A stretch of 64,000 nucleotides of DNA from Bryoerythrophyllum caledonicum (taxonomy: Eukaryota; Streptophyta; Bryopsida; Pottiales; Pottiaceae), in the NCBI GenBank assembly GCA_963971425.1, contig OZ020519.1:574028-638027 (forward strand). The letters run 5' to 3'. Positions 59,909-64,000 of this stretch are shown piece by piece. The translations under genes and the position numbers were made by a program. Position 1 is the stretch's first letter, and each line of letters begins with the position of its first letter. Under the pieces are notes generated by a model that did not search any database, was not told where the DNA came from, and was given only the letters and a program-made list of their open reading frames with translations.

Positions 59909-61098
59909 ATGTCGCCATTGTGGATGACATGGCGTGCATTTATGCAAGTCATTGTCTATTATCAATTTATCAAGAGTGGAAAGCCGGGAACTGATCCTGA
60001 GATAAAAGATCTACGATTTTGTACTGTCTATCGTACTGCTCAGCACATTGGGAATGTGAAGGTTTTTTTTGCAGCTCTTGCCACGATGCCTAGTGCGGAC
60101 AAATCCTGCATACAAGATCCTCACCTGGAAAGTGAAGAAGAATTTGTCTCGTTGAATTGAAAAGAAAAACTTCCTCTGTGTTCTCAATTTGAGTTCCATT
60201 CCCTCGATAAGATCCGTTTTTCTCATCGACGGCTTAGAAGACAGCATAATGATATGAAATATGTTGATCTCATAGTTGATGACTCTAAAATGCCCTCCGA
60301 AGGTAGACACATTCCAACCAAGGTTGATTTGTCTAAGACTCCGACTTTGTGACAAGGAGCAATGATACATTGCAAGACTTTCTAAGACCTCAGGAAAAGC
60401 TTGCATTGCCATGCACGACAAGAAGTATTGTGTAACAAAGATTGTGTAGAATAGGTAACTTGCGGCTTTTCCAACTTATATTGACCTCATGGAAAATTAT
60501 AAGAAGAGCAAACTGGAAAAGATGCAATTTTTCTTCTGCAAAGACGATAATTATTGATGTGTCTACAATCCTCAACCACCGTGAGTGATTTCAAAATCTC
60601 ATGTCCCAGACCTCTGCCGGTGAAGATGGACACTAACCTTAGCAGGTCCAAAATACTTTCTCTTGAGTGCGGCAACTACAGACTTGCTATGTGTGTGGAG
60701 ATGTATCCTCAAAAGTAATTATGATAAAAGGCATTTCAATGAACCTCGCGGACTATCCTCCTTCTTCAAATCCTTCGGACCACTCTACTAAGAAATTTGG
60801 AAATAACATCCGCATGAATCCTAAAGCTCTAAGTACTAAACATCATAACAACTGTGCCTTTGCACTATCAATAGCTGCAAAGATCTGCGATATCCTTATC
60901 GTATCGCTTGCAGCTCTTGGCTGTATTATTACTTTACAATCCAATAATATTTCAAAGGTTTCACGCTATGTGTTGACAATTGGCCAATTCTTGTCCATAT
61001 TTCACAGAGATGAAAACAAGTCACTTGGCAAGCGCGGTGCGTGGACCTACTTCAAGCACCTCTACTACATCTTTACCATAGTATATGGATTTGACTAG
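59909..61098 (+). pseudogene. Possible decayed coding remnants, family unknown
   Basis: On the + strand the frame 59909-60160 (KDLRFCTVYRTAQHIGNVKV) and, past its stop, the same or a shifted frame reads protein-like blocks such as KIRFSHRRLRRQHNDMKYVD and HIPTKVDLSKTP, separated by stops. A 143-codon frame follows at 60667-61098 with hydrophobic stretches (ILIVSLAALGCIITLQ). The pattern suggests a disrupted gene or retrocopy, but I recognise no family and cannot exclude chance. The boundaries are those of the frames seen. Confidence 0.25.
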
Positions 61099-61889
61099 GA
61101 TTTAGATGTCTTCATGCATACTTCTAGTTTCATGTAGAATGAGATTAAATGATTCCTTTAGATTTTGCTTCTAAAATACTACGGTGCTTAAATATACTTC
61201 AGAATTCTTTAGGATACTATTTTCTTTCAATTCTACAAAAATTGTGGTAAGACAAAAGGGCCACTTCAACATTTCATTCATGAGCAATTTCCTGTATACT
61301 ACATGGAAATGACAGGACGGATGTTTATTGCACATGTATTCTGCACTTGTAGAATTTTTTTTGGTCTCCTTACACCTCTATGCACTCTTTCGACCCTAGT
61401 TGTTCCTCTCACAAATATCATGTCCTAACTTGATCTCCATCAAAACTCCCCTAAATTGTGTCTCTATCCTAAACTGACAATTTCCATCTCTAAATCGTTA
61501 CTCTCTTACTCTCCTTGTTTATCACCAATTTCTCATATGAACTCTCTTATCCATACCACTTATAGTCCCTCCACAACAATGCTTTTTACCATCATTTTCT
61601 TTTATCCATCTCAGGTGTGTTCGTGCTACCAACTTTCTATTTGCTCTCTTACTGTCCACCCATTCGTCGTGACTTCTCTTTTATCTTCATAACCTCCGAA
61701 AGCATATATTTTCATCATTTGATAAACTTATCACCAGGGTCATAGGCCTTCTTCATGATGACTTGCAATTTTTTCCTCTTGAAGTCTTTTTATTGTCAAA
61801 AACGATTTTGGCTTGCCCAATATTTCAGCCACCTATTCCACGGTAATAGGGCCGGTGACGTACTAAATTTAGTGTTCTTTTCCCTAAAA
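61099..61889. other. Intergenic DNA, nothing recognised
   Basis: No gene or repeat is supported in this stretch, which is pyrimidine-rich on the + strand from about 61370 to 61690. Confidence 0.4.
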
Positions 61890-61998
61890 TAATCGAGGAA
61901 ACTTTTATTTTTTCCTCAAACTCTCTGCTTTTTGTGCTTTAGGCTCGCGAACCAAGGCTCGCTGTTCTCCGCTCGCAAGTCTACGCTCGCACAATAGC
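61890..61998 (-). repeat. Inverted-repeat partner 2 (about 100 bp)
   Basis: Reverse complement of the segment at 53298-53400, with the shared core ggctcgcgaaccaaggctcg and the flanking ctcgcaagtctacgctcgc. Confidence 0.7.
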
Positions 61999-64000
61999 CT
62001 CGTCCTATCCTACTCTCTCCGGGAGCCTTAACTCACATTCAACCACATAACATTCAACAAGCCACAACCTTGTACATCCTAGCAAAGACTCCCTAAGAGG
62101 ACTCAACCCCCTCTCTCTCTACTCACACAAGCTCAACAAAGACTCTAGATACAAGCAATGAAGGTGTGAGTGATATTTCACCCCCCTTGATTGCGTTTAG
62201 TAGTAGGGGGTTAAAACCACTCACATTCTAGTAATTCAATACCAATCCACATGATGTTTATCGCATACAAGGAATTACCACTTAACTTCCATAAAATTGT
62301 TTAACCCAATTAGAATAAAGTTAACCTAAAAGTAGATATAAATTCACGCAAAGATAAATTAGATTAAGTAATTTCAATTAATCCCAAAGTAAATTAAACT
62401 TACCCTAAGTAACTTAAGTTTAACCTACAGTAAATATTTTTTCCTAAGTAATAAATTTAACTCAAGTAACTTCAATTCACATAAATGAATTAGACTTTAA
62501 CTCTAGGTTAAAACATTTACTTTCCCCCCCCCGGATTTCACTTTTGATTTTTGTTTTTTTAAATTTAAATTTAAATTTTTAAATTTTTTTTATAACTTTA
62601 AGAAAAAATAAAAATTATCACACCCTCTCGTAAAACTCCAAGTTACTAGACCATTCCTAATGCAAGCAACCCTCACAAAACATACACAATACCCTAGGTT
62701 GGAACACAAACAAATGAATGTTGATGCACCAGAACCGTGCCATAGGCCGGAGCTTCACATGTGCACCTTCACCCATCATCAACAACATTCACACTTCAAC
62801 TCCACAATACACCATGCAAATAAAAAAAACAACAATTAGTAAAAAAAATTGAGTTTGAAGGGGGTCGGAAGGGCAGCAGGACCCCCTGTCACTAAAATAG
62901 TTGTAACTTCGTGGTCGTAGATCTCCTTCAAGCGTGCCTAGGGTCTTTGAAAATCTGACTTCTAGATCTATATATTCTTTAAATATCGGCTCCAAAGTCG
63001 TTGGGGTTCGCCCGCAGTAGCCCACCGAAGTTGATGCTTGAGAACTACCGGCGGCAGGACCTCCTCGCTCTTAATCAACAGCCACGTCCTTCTCGGTTCT
63101 CCAATGATCACAAAACTTGGACCGTAGGGGGTAGACTTCACGCCGCTCGAGCACACGCAAAAAACACCAAAAAAACTCTTACCAATGAATATTTACGGGC
63201 CTCCAAGGTTACTGCCCTTCAACTCTTGCGGCCGTCGACCCTCTCGCACTTCATTGGCCATAACTCCTTTGTCTTCACTCGGAATTGCGCGTGCTTAGTG
63301 TCCACGGAAGGCCAACTTGAAGTTCCACGCACCTTCCAAAGATCAATTTCAAAGCCATCATAGTCCGCTCGCAGTAGTCCGCTAAAGTTGACGCACCAAA
63401 TCTGGCTAGCAGCAGACCCCTCAATACTAAAACCATCACAACTTCCTCATCTTTGCTTCAAACACAACATGCTTGGTGTCTCTAGAAAGCTTACAACAAG
63501 ATCTAACTACCGGTAAATTTCCTCGTTAAACACACAAGAGCAATGCAATCGCAGCTCTACAAAACAAGGGTAAATGGGGGAGCACTTGGACATGGCTTCG
63601 CCCACACAAGAGAGAGAGAGAGTGAGCTTGGCCAACCAAGCCCTCTTATACAAGTAGGAAGAGTCTCAAGGGTGGCGGCCACATCCCCATCCTTGAACCT
63701 AACAACCCCTAATCAAGATCAAGGGCCCACGATCACTCTAGCCCTAATCCCGATTTTAGGGCTGAACACGCCTAAAACCCCTAAATTAAAGGCCTTTTGC
63801 CAAAATTAACCTCACCAATGTGTTTAAAATACATTGAAACATTAGGTTTGACTATTCATACACCCCAATCCGAGTTCTAGATCATTTAAACTAACAATTT
63901 GCAAACTAATTGCAAGTCCCCCAATAATTTCGATTCTAATTAATCCAACAAAAAGATTAGCAATCCTTCTCCAACCCTTCTTCTTCTTCTTTCTTCGTCT
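61999..64000. other. Right end of window: repetitive DNA without a supported gene
   Basis: Three loosely similar blocks occur near 62870-62960, 63040-63130 and 63400-63490, each with cagcaggacc or cagcagaccc followed by a row of caac/cttc words, suggesting a diverged tandem or transposon-related repeat. Two of them are preceded by cgc(c/t)cgcagtag. A GA microsatellite lies at about 63610-63624 and (TTC)n at the very end. No protein family is recognised. Confidence 0.35.

Overview
The window is nuclear DNA of a land plant. It holds three intron-rich housekeeping-type genes in the first 15.4 kb, followed by about 48 kb of AT-rich, repeat-filled DNA. The cellulose synthase has full plant CESA architecture (N-terminal zinc RING, DDG, DCD, TED and QVLRW motifs). 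The serine carboxypeptidase is closest to the SCPL51 type, judged from memory. Compact introns with plant-like GT..AG sites and an unusual LINE family hint at a non-seed plant such as a bryophyte, but the sequence alone does not settle this.

Genes. (1) 89-3474 (+): the 3' part of an SCPL51-like serine carboxypeptidase; its 5' part lies outside the window. (2) 4837-8199 (+): a complete 11-exon AAAP/SLC38-like amino acid transporter of 458 aa. (3) 15396-8867 (-): a complete 13-exon CESA of 1094 aa. Genes 2 and 3 converge, with stop codons 667 bp apart. Exon joins were read by hand from splice sites, codon phase and family similarity.

Mobile DNA. The centrepiece is a very large non-LTR retrotransposon at 27104-40046 (+), flanked by an exact 12-bp target-site duplication (TSD). 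It encodes a nucleic-acid-binding ORF1 and an intact 2415-aa ORF2. Reading ORF2 in order gives a 2A-like ribosome-skipping motif near the N-terminus, an APE endonuclease, a reverse transcriptase (YADD), a segment resembling the PCIF1 adenosine methyltransferase but lacking its NPPF motif, RNase H, and a CCHC zinc knuckle. A (CAA)n tract of about 122 bp separates ORF1 and ORF2.

A second, 5'-truncated and decayed copy lies at 42695-47440 (-), also with a 12-bp TSD. An older internal fragment is at 24925-25770 (-). A short tail-only insertion (1893-2049, 12-bp TSD) sits in an SCPL intron. A tRNA-headed SINE (41242-41600) shares the LINE 3' tail, which points to a LINE/SINE partnership.

Other repeats are a roughly 1-kb dispersed non-coding family (16440-17240, 18880-19810 inverted, 40650-41940, fragment near 23880-24180), a 21-bp CpG-rich minisatellite (49130-49830), and a foldback-like hairpin built of about 64-bp subrepeats (56160-57950). 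There is also a broken gene with an integrase-like H2C2 zinc motif (47628-48400). The last 16 kb contain no gene I can name. I saw no rRNA, tRNA gene or CRISPR array, but the window was not exhaustively scanned for tRNAs.
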